The notes below the pieces were generated by a model. That model had not been told where the DNA came from. It saw only the letters and a program-made list of their open reading frames with translations, and searched no databases. A stretch of DNA of 33,256 bases, taken from NCBI RefSeq assembly GCF_003149045.1, contig NZ_QGDU01000034.1, forward strand, positions 1 through 33,256, read 5' to 3'. A program made the position numbers and the translations under genes. This stretch comes from Fibrobacter sp. UWR4. Its GTDB lineage: Bacteria > Fibrobacterota > Fibrobacteria > Fibrobacterales > Fibrobacteraceae. Below are positions 1 to 7,663 of this stretch, piece by piece. Within the stretch, counting starts at the first letter, position 1. Each line of letters opens with the position of its first letter.

Positions 1-60
1 TCTCGGTTAAGTCTCATCGCTTGTCCTTTTCTTGGTCGAAAACGCAAGTTAGAAACCTAA
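1..60 (+). other. Possible 3' end of an unassigned gene
   Basis: The frame starting at base 1 is open to a TAA at 58-60 and would give a 19-residue basic tail ending RKRKLET. A strong terminator follows three bases later, which is what the end of a gene would look like. The piece is too short to identify, and chance is a real alternative. Confidence 0.2.
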
Positions 61-62
61 CC

Positions 63-95
63 ATCCCTAGAATTCACTTTCTAGGGATTTTTTTT
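63..95 (+). terminator. Rho-independent terminator
   Basis: Perfect 10-bp arms ATCCCTAGAA (63-72) and TTCTAGGGAT (79-88) enclose a 6-base loop and are followed by a run of eight T. It would stop transcription coming from the left edge, just before the truncated cysK piece. Confidence 0.8.
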
Positions 96-125
96 GTTTT
101 CAGCCTAGATCGGATTTACTTGACG

Positions 126-392
126 ATGAGAATCCGCGGTGCAGGATTTATTCCCGACACCCTGAACACCAAGGTCTACGATGAAATCATCGCCGTCGAA
201 AACGAAGCAGCTTTCGAAGCTGGTCGCGAAATCGGCCACAAGGAAGGTGTGCTGGTGGGCATCTCTTCTGGTGCAGCTCTCTGGGCCGCCAAGGAACTGG
301 CTAAGCGTCCGGAAAACAAGGGCAAGACCATTGTGGCCCTCCTCCCGGATACCGGCGATCGCTATCTCTCTACAGCACTCTTCGGTGAATAA
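126..392 (+). pseudogene. cysK: 5'-truncated cysteine synthase (O-acetylserine sulfhydrylase)
   Basis: The frame matches only the C-terminal part of CysK, the PLP enzyme that makes cysteine from O-acetylserine and sulfide. Visible family features are [10 protein letters not shown], then [15 protein letters not shown] and the end motif [10 protein letters not shown]. About 230 N-terminal residues, including the PLP lysine, are missing. Similarity begins near base 135, directly after a terminator at 63-95, so this is a real break rather than the window edge. The ATG at 126 would give an 88-residue protein that cannot be an active enzyme. A rearrangement or recombination breakpoint is the likely cause; an assembly join is the alternative. 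Confidence 0.85.
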
Positions 393-453
393 AGAAATGC
401 GCGGGATAAGCGTCGCGCAAGCCATAAAAATCCGTTCTGTGTTAAAGTGAACC

Positions 454-494
454 AAGCGCCAGGAAGTTCCATTAGCTTTCTGGCGCTTTCTTTT
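454..494 (+). terminator. Terminator after the cysK fragment
   Basis: Arms AAGCGCCAGGAAG (454-466) and CTTTCTGGCGCTT (476-488) pair over 13 bp with one G-U, followed by TCTTTT. It separates the cysK fragment from the exporter, whose Shine-Dalgarno GGAG starts at 497. Confidence 0.8.
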
Positions 495-506
495 ATGGAG
501 GTTTTC

Positions 507-1118
507 ATGATACCTTTAGAAATTTTACCGACGTTTTTATTCTACAGTTTTATTACAAGCATTACGCCGGGCCCCGCAAATTTAAGTTCCCTTTCACTAG
601 CGCTGAGTCGCGGGAAAAACGTAGCCCTTAGGCAATGGGCGGGACTGTTCATCGGGTTTACTATCGTATCGCTTATTTCTGGATTCGTAGCGTTTTTTTT
701 GGGAACCGCCCTGAATGAATACGCAAAAGTTTTGTCTATGGTGGGGGCCGCCTATATCTTGTGGTTGGCCATTCATCTGCTTCGAGAAAAAGTGGATCAA
801 AGTGGGAGCGCTGAACTCCCTGCAATTTCTTCTGCCGCACAATATTTTCGACGCGGAATTTTTGTGCAGCTCACCAATGTGAAGATTATGTTCTTTTGCG
901 TGACTGTTCAGACCACATTTTTGCTGCCCTATAATCACAGCTTACTTTCTGTTCTGTTGTTGGCTTTGGTCTTGCCCTTTATTGGCCCTGTTTGCAATCT
1001 GGCGTGGCTTTTTACCGGAGCCGCCTTGCAACGATTCTTTGTCCATTACCAAAAGCAAGTGAATGCAGTAATGGCGGCATCCCTTGCGCTTTGCGCAGCA
1101 AGCATTGTGTTGAATTAG
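507..1118 (+). CDS. LysE/RhtB family amino-acid exporter
   Basis: A 203-residue very hydrophobic protein with about six predicted membrane segments, the usual size of the LysE/RhtB/Rht family. The N-terminal segment contains the family signature SITPGPANL, followed by SRGKNVALRQWAGLFIG. Members export amino acids such as lysine, homoserine or threonine from the inner membrane; the substrate here cannot be told. The ATG at 507 is preferred over the in-frame ATG at 495 because GGAGG (497-501) sits just upstream of it. The gene is convergent with the ttcA-like gene and their stop codons overlap by 4 bases, leaving no room for a terminator between them. Confidence 0.88.
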   Translation: MIPLEILPTFLFYSFITSITPGPANLSSLSLALSRGKNVALRQWAGLFIGFTIVSLISGFVAFFLGTALNEYAKVLSMVGAAYILWLAIHLLREKVDQSGSAELPAISSAAQYFRRGIFVQLTNVKIMFFCVTVQTTFLLPYNHSLLSVLLLALVLPFIGPVCNLAWLFTGAALQRFFVHYQKQVNAVMAASLALCAASIVLN

Positions 1119-1999
1119 GATTTATCGTAATCTTCCAGAAAACTGTGCTGTTCGCCGCCGGCTTTGTAGCCGGGAAAAGTCTCGATGCACACGGCATGAA
1201 CGCTGTTGAAAATATTCTTTTCGATATTGGGGTTGATTCGCTTGAGGCGCTTGATCAACTCCTTTGTTTCCTTGCGCTTGCTGACGCTGATGACGTCGCC
1301 GCTAGCATTGTCAATGGCGCAGGCTTCCTGCTCTGCAGTGCGTGAAGTCATGCGGCAGGCGCACTGGATGAATTCCAGGCCGTTGTATTTTGTCCAGTTG
1401 ACAATATCCTGCTCGTTGATACAGTACATGGGGCGGATCAGTTCCATGCCGTCAAAATTCTGGCTGCGAAGCTTGGGCATCATGCCCTGCAGTTGCGCGC
1501 CGTAGAACATGGCCATGACCGTGGTTTCGATGACGTCGGACATGTGGTGACCCAAGGCAATCTTGTTGCAACCCATATCCTTTGCCATGTGGTACAGATG
1601 ACCGCGTCGCATCTTGGCGCAAACATAGCAAGGAGACTTGACCACCTTTTCGGTAACGTCAAAAATGTTGGTCTCGAAAACCGTGATGGGAATTTCCAGC
1701 AGGGCGGCGTTGCTCTCGATCTTTTCCCGATTCACCTTGTTGTAGCCCGGATCCATTACCAGGTACTTGACTTCAAACTGAAAATCCGAGTGGCGCAAAA
1801 GCATCTGCATCAGCTTGGCCAGCAGCATGGAATCCTTGCCGCCCGAAATGCAGACCGCAATTTTGTCCCCTTCTTCGATCAGCTTGTATTTCTTGATGGC
1901 CGTGATGAAGGGCGTCCAGAGACGTTCGCGATAAGTGGTGGAAATGCTACGTTCCACCTTCTGCACAAAGGAAAGTTCTCTTTTCTGTTTCTCAGCCAT
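1115..1999 (-). CDS. TtcA-like PP-loop ATPase (tRNA 2-thiolation)
   Basis: A 294-residue N-type ATP pyrophosphatase. The PP-loop SGGKDS is at residues 52-57, a CxxC (C124, C127) lies in SPCYVCAKMRRG, and a further cysteine pair sits in IQCACRMT (C213, C215). TtcA enzymes bind a [4Fe-4S] cluster through a central CxxC and a later cysteine and make 2-thiocytidine at tRNA position 32, so the layout fits, although the region around the last cysteines differs from the classical Enterobacterial form. The ATG at 1999 overlaps the pdxT stop by 8 bases and is preferred over the TTG at 2008. It is the last gene of the pdxS-pdxT operon, which suggests translational coupling. A TtcA-like paralogue with another RNA substrate is possible. 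Confidence 0.82.
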   Translation of the reverse strand: MAEKQKRELSFVQKVERSISTTYRERLWTPFITAIKKYKLIEEGDKIAVCISGGKDSMLLAKLMQMLLRHSDFQFEVKYLVMDPGYNKVNREKIESNAALLEIPITVFETNIFDVTEKVVKSPCYVCAKMRRGHLYHMAKDMGCNKIALGHHMSDVIETTVMAMFYGAQLQGMMPKLRSQNFDGMELIRPMYCINEQDIVNWTKYNGLEFIQCACRMTSRTAEQEACAIDNASGDVISVSKRKETKELIKRLKRINPNIEKNIFNSVHAVCIETFPGYKAGGEQHSFLEDYDKS

Positions 2000-2642
2000 C
2001 AATGGCAAAGTTAGAAAAAATCATTTTCAGGAAGTACTGATGAATTCTCGTGTCTTTGTTCAGTTCCGGATGGAAGGTGATTCCTAGTTGGTTCTTGTAG
2101 CGGACTGCGACTATTTTATGATCAACTTCCGCAAGGACTTCCACGCCTTCGCCGGCGCTTGAAACCACGGGGGCGCGGATGAAGGTCATGGGGATGGTGG
2201 CGTCGGTGGCGTTCGTGATTCCTTTGAAGGGCTGTTCCGCGAAGAAACTTCCCAGCTGGCGGCCGTAGGCGTTACGCTGCACGGTGACGGGCAAGGTGCC
2301 GAAATAGACGTTGCTATCGTTGGAAAGTTTCTGTGCTAGAAGGATGAGACCTGCACATGTTCCCAAGACGGGGAGACCGTCCTGAATCAACTTTTTCAGC
2401 GGTTCGAAAAGTCCCAAGTCCTTCAGCAGTTTTCCCTGGACGGTGCTTTCACCGCCGGGGAGAACAAGACCGTCGAAAGGAAACTTTCCGCTCTTGGTTT
2501 CTGCGGGGGCGCGATTCAAATCGGAGAGCTGACGGATTTCGAATGTCTTTGCGCCGAGGCTTTCCAGAATTCTGCGGTGTTCAATAAATGCCCCCTGCAC
2601 GGCAAGGACGCCGATGACAGGGGCTTTTTTCGTTTGAGTCAT
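1992..2642 (-). CDS. pdxT: Pyridoxal 5'-phosphate synthase, glutaminase subunit
   Basis: A 216-residue class I glutamine amidotransferase. The family triad is visible: nucleophile C96 in GTCAGLILLA, and H191 and E193 in FHPEL. GGEST (residues 63-67) is the PdxT-specific glutamine-binding motif. PdxT releases ammonia from glutamine and passes it to PdxS for ribose-5-phosphate-dependent (DXP-independent) vitamin B6 synthesis in the cytoplasm. It follows pdxS after 24 bases and overlaps the ttcA-like gene by 8 bases, so the three are very likely cotranscribed. Confidence 0.97.
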   Translation of the reverse strand: MTQTKKAPVIGVLAVQGAFIEHRRILESLGAKTFEIRQLSDLNRAPAETKSGKFPFDGLVLPGGESTVQGKLLKDLGLFEPLKKLIQDGLPVLGTCAGLILLAQKLSNDSNVYFGTLPVTVQRNAYGRQLGSFFAEQPFKGITNATDATIPMTFIRAPVVSSAGEGVEVLAEVDHKIVAVRYKNQLGITFHPELNKDTRIHQYFLKMIFSNFAIDG

Positions 2643-2666
2643 TGAGCCTCCTTTAAGGCTGCAAAA

Positions 2667-3554
2667 TTACTTGCCGCGTTCGGCCATGAGCAATGCGATT
2701 TCCTGTTCGTTGATGCCCACCATGGCTTCGCCAAGGTCTTCGGAAAGTTTTGCGATGAGCTTTGCGTCAGTGTAGTTGGTGACGGCCTGGACGATGGCCT
2801 GGGCGCGCTTTTCGGGATTGCCGGACTTGAAAATTCCAGAACCCACGAACACGCCTTCGGCGCCCAGCTGCATCATGAGGGCGGCATCGGCGGGAGTTGC
2901 CACGCCACCTGCGGCGAAGTTCACTACGGGAAGCTTGCCGTTATCATGAACGTACTTCACGAGGGCATAGGAAACCCGGAGCTCCTTGGCGCGATTGTAG
3001 AGTTCGTCTTCACGCATGGAGGTGAGACGAGCGATTTCCTGCTGCATCAAACGCATGTGGCGCACTGCCTGCACGATGTCGCCAGTACCCGGTTCACCCT
3101 TGGTACGGATCATGGAAGCGCCTTCTTCAATACGGCGGAGGGCTTCTCCCAAATCCTTGGCGCCGCAAACGAAGGGCACCTGGAAATCCCGCTTGTTGAT
3201 GTGGAAAATGTCGTCGGCGGGGGAGAGCACTTCGCTTTCGTCGATGTAGTCAATTTCGATAGCCTGAAGAATCTGGGCTTCGGCGAAATGACCGATACGG
3301 CACTTGGCCATGACCGGGATGGATACGGCGTCCTGAATGCCCTTGATCATCTTGGGGTCGCTCATGCGGCTAACGCCTCCGGCGGCACGGATGTCTGCGG
3401 GAATGCGTTCCAGGGCCATGACGGCGCAGGCGCCTGCGGCTTCAGCAATCTTTGCCTGTTCCGGAGTGGTCACGTCCATGATGACGCCGCCCTTCAGCAT
3501 CTGGGCAAGGTTCTTGTTTAGTTCGTAACGGTCTGCGATATACTTTTCGGTCAT
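2667..3554 (-). CDS. pdxS: Pyridoxal 5'-phosphate synthase, synthase subunit
   Basis: A 295-residue (beta/alpha)8 PdxS/Pdx1, normal length. Active-site residues are in place: D27 in GGVIMDVTT, the first Schiff-base lysine K84 in MAKCRIGH, and the second lysine K152 in TKGEPGTG. It condenses ribose-5-phosphate, glyceraldehyde-3-phosphate and ammonia from PdxT into PLP. The ATG at 3554 is chosen over one 27 bases upstream because AAGGAG lies 7 bases before it. It is the first gene of the pdxST-ttcA operon and is divergent from the MocR-type regulator, which is the classical PdxR arrangement. Confidence 0.97.
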   Translation of the reverse strand: MTEKYIADRYELNKNLAQMLKGGVIMDVTTPEQAKIAEAAGACAVMALERIPADIRAAGGVSRMSDPKMIKGIQDAVSIPVMAKCRIGHFAEAQILQAIEIDYIDESEVLSPADDIFHINKRDFQVPFVCGAKDLGEALRRIEEGASMIRTKGEPGTGDIVQAVRHMRLMQQEIARLTSMREDELYNRAKELRVSYALVKYVHDNGKLPVVNFAAGGVATPADAALMMQLGAEGVFVGSGIFKSGNPEKRAQAIVQAVTNYTDAKLIAKLSEDLGEAMVGINEQEIALLMAERGK

Positions 3555-3576
3555 GGTTTGCTCCTTGGTTAATGAA

Positions 3577-3601
3577 GTCATCCCGGCCCTGTGCCGGGAT
3601 C
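3577..3601 (+). repeat. REP-like palindrome in the pdxS leader
   Basis: GTCATCCCGGC and GCCGGGATC form a near-perfect palindrome just upstream of pdxS. It has the same skeleton (GTCAT.CC ... GG.ATC) as the palindromes found inside lipoprotein genes at 21670, 32043 and 32118. On the pdxS transcript it would form a hairpin about 22 bases before the start codon, so an effect on translation is possible. Confidence 0.6.
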
Positions 3602-3664
3602 CCCTTTTTCAAACCCTAATTTACCCTTTTCATTGACATTATTAAATGTTCAATTTTCTACTTT

Positions 3665-3700
3665 TATAACAAGGTCAGAATAAGGTCAGTTTAAGGTCAG
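3665..3700 (+). promoter_or_regulatory. Promoter region with three AAGGTCAG direct repeats (candidate PdxR operator)
   Basis: AAGGTCAG occurs at 3671-3678, 3682-3689 and 3693-3700, exactly 11 bases apart, so all three lie on the same face of the helix. A possible -10 (TATAAC, 3665-3670) for the regulator gene directly precedes them, and the last copy ends 3 bases before the ATG at 3704. The region is shared with the divergent pdxS gene. PdxR proteins bind repeated sites in pdxR-pdxST intergenic regions, so this is the best operator candidate; the binding itself is inferred. Confidence 0.6.
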
Positions 3701-3703
3701 ATT

Positions 3704-5179
3704 ATGCTTAGTTACGACATGACAAAAAATGGTTCCGATTCTTTGTACCACTATTTGTATAAGTGCATCAAGAATGACGTTCTTCAGGGAACTTTGACGG
3801 CAGGGGATAAACTGCCTACGAAGCGTCCCTTTGCGGAACATCTTGGTGTCAGCGTGATTACTGTGGAAAATGCCTATGCCCAGTTGCTGACCGAGGGCTT
3901 TATTTATTCTGAACCCCGCAAGGGCTTTTTCGTTGCGGATATTGCCGAAAGGCTGAAAAAGTCTGGACTTGCTGCGACGCTGTCGCAACAAAATTTTCCC
4001 GAGTCTCGCGAGGCACAACGAATTTCCGCGCCCGACGATTTACCGCCCCGTTTTCAAAAACTTCAGTCCCGCGCCCGTAGCAAAATCATTGCGGACTTTA
4101 CCAGCAATCAGTCTGAAACTTCCGCATTCCCCTTCTCCACCTGGGCAAAAATCATGCGTAAGGTTTTGTGCGAACAGCAAAATGAACTGCTGGAACGTTC
4201 TCCCTACGGAGGCGTTTTGCCCCTCCGTGTGGCCATCGCAAAAATGCTGAAGGGAACCCGAAATCTGGATGTTTCTCCGGATCAGATTATTGTAGGCGCA
4301 GGCTCGGATTACCTTTATGCTTTGCTGGTTCAGTTGCTAGGTTTTGACAAAAAGTACGGCGTAGAAGATCCGGGCTACAGCAAGATTTCGAAAATCTATC
4401 GCAAGTTGAATGTGGTGTGCAACTTTATCCCTCTGGATGAACAAGGCGTGCGCATCGACCAGTTGGAAGAAACCTGCACCGACGTGGTCCATCTTTCGCC
4501 CTCCCATCATTTTCCTACGGGAATCGTGACGCCGGTGAGCCGCCGTTACGAACTGTTGAGCTGGGCTTCAAAATCCAGCAACCGCTACATCGTGGAAGAC
4601 GATTACGACAGCGAATTCCGCATGGTGGGCAAACCCATTCCCGCCCTGCAGAATATTGATGTCCAGGAAAAGGTGGTGTACATCAATTCCTTCTCCAAGA
4701 CGTTGGCGTCAACAGTTCGCGTAAGCTATATGGTGTTGCCCAGGAGCCTCGTGGAAAAATTCCACAAGGAATTCAGTTTCTATACTTGCACCGTTTCCAA
4801 CTTTGAGCAGTTGGCGCTTGCCCGCTACATTGGCGAAGGTCATTTCGAAAAGCATGTGAACCGCATGCGCAATTTTTACCGCCATCGTCGCGACGCTCTG
4901 CTTTCCGCCATTCGCAAATCCATGCTACGCGATTTCGCCGCCATCTCCGAAGAAGATGCGGGCCTTCACTTTATTCTGAAAATCAACACCGCCCTCTCCG
5001 ATGAGGAATTCTGCAACGCCGCCAAGGAAAAGGGGGTTGTCATCGGGGCCCTTTCGGATTACTACACCCAGGCCGAACCTTCCGCCCATCAGTTCATCAT
5101 GAACTACTCCGCCGTGCCCGAAAAGCAAATGCCAAGGGCCATGGAAAAGCTGTACGAAGTGGTGAAGTCTATCTCCTAA
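3704..5179 (+). CDS. pdxR: MocR/PdxR-type regulator (GntR HTH plus aminotransferase fold)
   Basis: A 491-residue MocR-subfamily regulator. Residues 12-78 form a GntR winged helix (GDKLPTKRPFAEHLGVS, ENAYAQLLTEGF), and residues 130-490 form a fold-type I aminotransferase domain with the PLP-binding lysine K332 in NSFSKTLAST and the cofactor-contacting VEDDYDSEF near 298-305. PdxR proteins sense PLP and control pdxST; the divergent position next to pdxS strongly supports this role. The start is the ATG at 3704 or the one at 3719; neither has a strong Shine-Dalgarno, and the second would leave more space after the direct repeats. Autoregulation is likely because the repeats touch its start. Confidence 0.88.
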   Translation: MLSYDMTKNGSDSLYHYLYKCIKNDVLQGTLTAGDKLPTKRPFAEHLGVSVITVENAYAQLLTEGFIYSEPRKGFFVADIAERLKKSGLAATLSQQNFPESREAQRISAPDDLPPRFQKLQSRARSKIIADFTSNQSETSAFPFSTWAKIMRKVLCEQQNELLERSPYGGVLPLRVAIAKMLKGTRNLDVSPDQIIVGAGSDYLYALLVQLLGFDKKYGVEDPGYSKISKIYRKLNVVCNFIPLDEQGVRIDQLEETCTDVVHLSPSHHFPTGIVTPVSRRYELLSWASKSSNRYIVEDDYDSEFRMVGKPIPALQNIDVQEKVVYINSFSKTLASTVRVSYMVLPRSLVEKFHKEFSFYTCTVSNFEQLALARYIGEGHFEKHVNRMRNFYRHRRDALLSAIRKSMLRDFAAISEEDAGLHFILKINTALSDEEFCNAAKEKGVVIGALSDYYTQAEPSAHQFIMNYSAVPEKQMPRAMEKLYEVVKSIS

Positions 5180-5233
5180 ATCGGCTTGTCTTCCGACTGC
5201 GATTAGACTTGCTTTGGTAAGGCTTAAATTTCT

Positions 5234-5518
5234 GTGTATAAAGGAATTATAGATTTTTTGCGTTCGAAGATTCGTACCTCGGAAGGGAACAAGTTCGCTT
5301 ACCAGATTGTCAAGAACTCTATGCTGGCTCTTGCTTGCGAATGCGTGGGCTTTATGGTAGACGAGGCAACGATGCAGTCCCCTTCCGGTAGAAAAGATGC
5401 GCTGTTCAATGCCTTTATTTCCAAGGAATTGAACTTCCCCGACATGAGCTTCTTTGGAAAATTCTTCAAGCGCATTGTAGGCATGTCGACAAAAACATTC
5501 CGCACCCAGCGGGATTGA
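5234..5518 (+). pseudogene. Remnant of an AraC-family regulator
   Basis: The 94-codon frame (GTG start) matches AraC-type regulators in two separated blocks. The first part (about residues 15-65, ending GRKDALFNAFISKE) resembles the linker before the DNA-binding domain; it is followed directly by FPDMSFFGKFFKRIVGMSTK, the last helix-turn-helix and C-terminal signature of the family. The sensor domain and the first helix-turn-helix (about 60 residues) are missing. It therefore looks like a gene that lost its 5' part and had an internal in-frame deletion. It has no clear ribosome binding site. Confidence 0.7.
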
Positions 5519-5535
5519 CGGTTATAATCGAAACT

Positions 5536-6102
5536 TTACGAGAAAATCCCGTGCATAAACTGATGACAGGTGTCGTAAACGTCCCTGTCATTTAGTTTTA
5601 TAAGGCCGCTGAAATAGGCCTGGATGCTGGCGTTGATGATGCCGAGGAATGTGTAAGCGTAACGCTGATGGCGGCCCTTCATGTTGCCGTGATCCTTGCT
5701 TGCTGCAAGGAAAAGTTCTGAGAGCGCTTTCCACTGTTTTTCACAGAGGGGGAGGACTTCGTCGTGGATATCGCCTTCGGTCGGGGCGTTGCCCATGCTC
5801 ATGAACCAGGCGTAAAATTCCGGGTCCTTCTTGGCGAATTCAAAATAGACGCGGGCAACGGATTCCAAGGTCTTGACCACATCGTGATTGTAATCGGCGG
5901 CGGTCTCGAAATCCTTCCAGAAAATTTCCAGATGGGTACTGAGGAGGGCGTTCAGAAGGCCCCGCTTGTTTCCGAAGTAATGGTACAGCGTGGGCTTGCC
6001 CACTCCTGCGGCGTCGGCGATTTTTTGCACGCCGGTGGCGTCGTAGCCTTCCTTGCGGAAAAGGATCAGGGCCTGCTGCAATAAAACTTCTTTTGTGGTC
6101 AT
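5536..6102 (-). CDS. TetR-family transcriptional regulator
   Basis: A 188-residue TetR repressor. The N-terminal helix-turn-helix is clear (ALILFRKEGYDATGVQKIA, DAAGVGKPTLYHYFGNKRG, residues 9-47), followed by an all-helical ligand domain with an aromatic-rich middle. The ATG at 6102 is preferred to one at 6138 because the earlier start would lie across the 16-bp palindrome at 6122-6137. It lies directly downstream of the GH13 gene on the same strand, and related palindromes occur in the GH13 promoter, so it probably represses both that gene and itself. The ligand is unknown; a sugar or glucoside is a guess from context. Confidence 0.9.
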   Translation of the reverse strand: MTTKEVLLQQALILFRKEGYDATGVQKIADAAGVGKPTLYHYFGNKRGLLNALLSTHLEIFWKDFETAADYNHDVVKTLESVARVYFEFAKKDPEFYAWFMSMGNAPTEGDIHDEVLPLCEKQWKALSELFLAASKDHGNMKGRHQRYAYTFLGIINASIQAYFSGLIKLNDRDVYDTCHQFMHGIFS

Positions 6103-6118
6103 GATCCAAATATACTTT

Positions 6119-7552
6119 TTATGTACCGCTAGGTACAAGGATGCGTCCCCACTTGGGCGGAATTATGACGGTAATTTTGCCGTTGCTGATTTTGATGAAA
6201 TCGTTGGAAAGAAGGTCTCGCAGATTTTTTAAGGAATTCATTTTAGGCGTGCGCGTAAAATGTCTGCGCAAGTCAATTTCAAATTGAACGGGTGCGTCCT
6301 GGAGATTTATAAGAACAAGGGCATCACCATTTTGGTGTGTTCGCCAGAAGGCCAATTGTTGGGAGTGAACGAATTCCTGTTGATAGCCGCCATCGCGCAA
6401 GGCGTCGCAATCCAAGCGGATGCCTGCCAGGTGACGGATTTCGGAAAGTAGATTTTCTTTGTCCGTAGAGTTTGTGGATTGTCTACTCGCGGACTTTGGG
6501 TAATTATCGAAACGAATGTGTCCCTGCTCGATGTGCATAGAGGGACGCAAATTCCAGTCGTCACAGCCGCCTTTAATTGCGTCCAAGCCAAATTCCTCGC
6601 CGTAATAAATAGTAGGCACTCCCGGCATGGTATAGAACAGCAGATGCTGAACGAAATTGTCCTGCTTGTTTTTCAGCTGGCTGTAAATGCGATTGGTGTC
6701 ATGATTCTCGTTAAAAAGCTGAAGTCTCGCGCCCTTACAAGTTCCGTCCTTATCGTCAAAGAATTGATTCAGGTTGTAGGCAAGTTCAAACATGTTCTTG
6801 TCGTTGATGGAACTCCAGCAGGATTTATAGGTCTGGTAATTGGTGACGGAATTCAGCCCCGCTTCAAGCCATCGCCTAGGGTCTCCGAAGACCACTTCTC
6901 CCATCATCCAGAAATCCGCACGCTTTTGGTGGCAGGCGGTTGCAAGATGTCGCAGAAATTCCAAGTCCATATCTTCGGCTGCGTCAATACGAATTCCGTC
7001 AATGCCAAATTCGTCCATCCAATATTCTGCGCAATGAATCAGCTCCCGCTCCACATCAGGATTCCGCAAATTGAAGGCGGGCAGTTCCTGAAAACCAGCC
7101 CAGCAGTCTACCGTAAAAGAGTCACCGCAGAGGTTGGGTGCGTTAAATCGCGGATTGCGGTACCAGCTGGCGTAAGGTGAATTCTGTCCCTTTTCCCGCA
7201 GGTCCTTGTAAGCGAAATGATGCCTGGAGGAATGATTCCAGACGGCATCAAAAAATACATGAAGGCCTGCATTATGAAAGTCGCGAACCATCTGCTTCAA
7301 GTCCTCGTTATTTCCTAGGCGGGGGTCCAACTGGTACATGTCCGTCACGTCGTAGCCGTGGGTTTCGCTCTTGAAAATAGGCCCCAGCAGAATGGAATCT
7401 GCCCGCAAGCTTTGCAAGTGAGGAATAAGGCCGACGAGTTCGCGGATTTTCCTGTGGTTCGCGCAGTTCATATTTGCCTTGGAATTGCGGTCGTTGTCGG
7501 TTTCGCGTAATGCGCCTAGCGGAAATACATGGTAAATGTGATTCGGTCTCAT
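6119..7552 (-). CDS. GH13 family alpha-glucosidase/amylase-type enzyme, cytoplasmic
   Basis: A 477-residue glycoside hydrolase of family 13 with all four conserved regions: DAVWNH (102-107), GIRIDAAED with nucleophile D190, the acid/base E219 in MGEVV, and NHD (283-285) with the transition-state aspartate. HGYDVTDMYQLDPRLG (65-80) adds the early GYD block seen in neopullulanase, cyclomaltodextrinase and oligo-1,6-glucosidase relatives. No signal peptide is present, so it should act on imported or stored alpha-glucans in the cytoplasm. It has a near-perfect Shine-Dalgarno (AAGGAGG). Its promoter carries two palindromes for the TetR protein encoded just downstream. The exact substrate cannot be read from the sequence. 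Confidence 0.92.
   Translation of the reverse strand: MRPNHIYHVFPLGALRETDNDRNSKANMNCANHRKIRELVGLIPHLQSLRADSILLGPIFKSETHGYDVTDMYQLDPRLGNNEDLKQMVRDFHNAGLHVFFDAVWNHSSRHHFAYKDLREKGQNSPYASWYRNPRFNAPNLCGDSFTVDCWAGFQELPAFNLRNPDVERELIHCAEYWMDEFGIDGIRIDAAEDMDLEFLRHLATACHQKRADFWMMGEVVFGDPRRWLEAGLNSVTNYQTYKSCWSSINDKNMFELAYNLNQFFDDKDGTCKGARLQLFNENHDTNRIYSQLKNKQDNFVQHLLFYTMPGVPTIYYGEEFGLDAIKGGCDDWNLRPSMHIEQGHIRFDNYPKSASRQSTNSTDKENLLSEIRHLAGIRLDCDALRDGGYQQEFVHSQQLAFWRTHQNGDALVLINLQDAPVQFEIDLRRHFTRTPKMNSLKNLRDLLSNDFIKISNGKITVIIPPKWGRILVPSGT
6122..6137. promoter_or_regulatory. Candidate TetR operator (autoregulatory)
   Basis: TGTACCGCTAGGTACA is a palindrome with 6-bp arms. It lies 20 bases upstream of the tetR ATG and overlaps the last codons of the GH13 gene. 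It shares the pattern TRTACCGNTNGGTAYA with the two sites in the GH13 promoter. Confidence 0.6.
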
Positions 7553-7575
7553 GGATTCCTCCTTGAAAAAATACT

Positions 7576-7628
7576 ATATACCGTTCGGTATATAAACAAA
7601 TCTAGTATACCGATTGGTATATTGTCAA
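7576..7628 (-). promoter_or_regulatory. GH13 promoter with two TetR-type operators
   Basis: On the minus strand, a consensus -35 TTGACA (7628-7623) is followed 18 bases later by a plausible -10 TAGATT (about 7604-7599). The palindrome TATACCGATTGGTATA (7606-7621) fills the spacer, and TATACCGTTCGGTATA (7577-7592) covers the expected transcription start region. Their centres are 29 bases apart. Occupancy by a repressor would block RNA polymerase directly. Confidence 0.75.
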
Positions 7629-7636
7629 GGGGGCAT

Positions 7637-7663
7637 AAAAAAGGAACGCTTTCGCGCTCCTTT
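7637..7663 (-). terminator. Terminator of the higBA operon
   Basis: Read on the minus strand, the stem AAAGGAGCGC / GCGTTCCTTT with a GAAA loop (7640-7663) ends in a T run. It lies directly after the stop codon of the antitoxin gene. An almost identical hairpin is present at 9079-9100. Confidence 0.75.
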
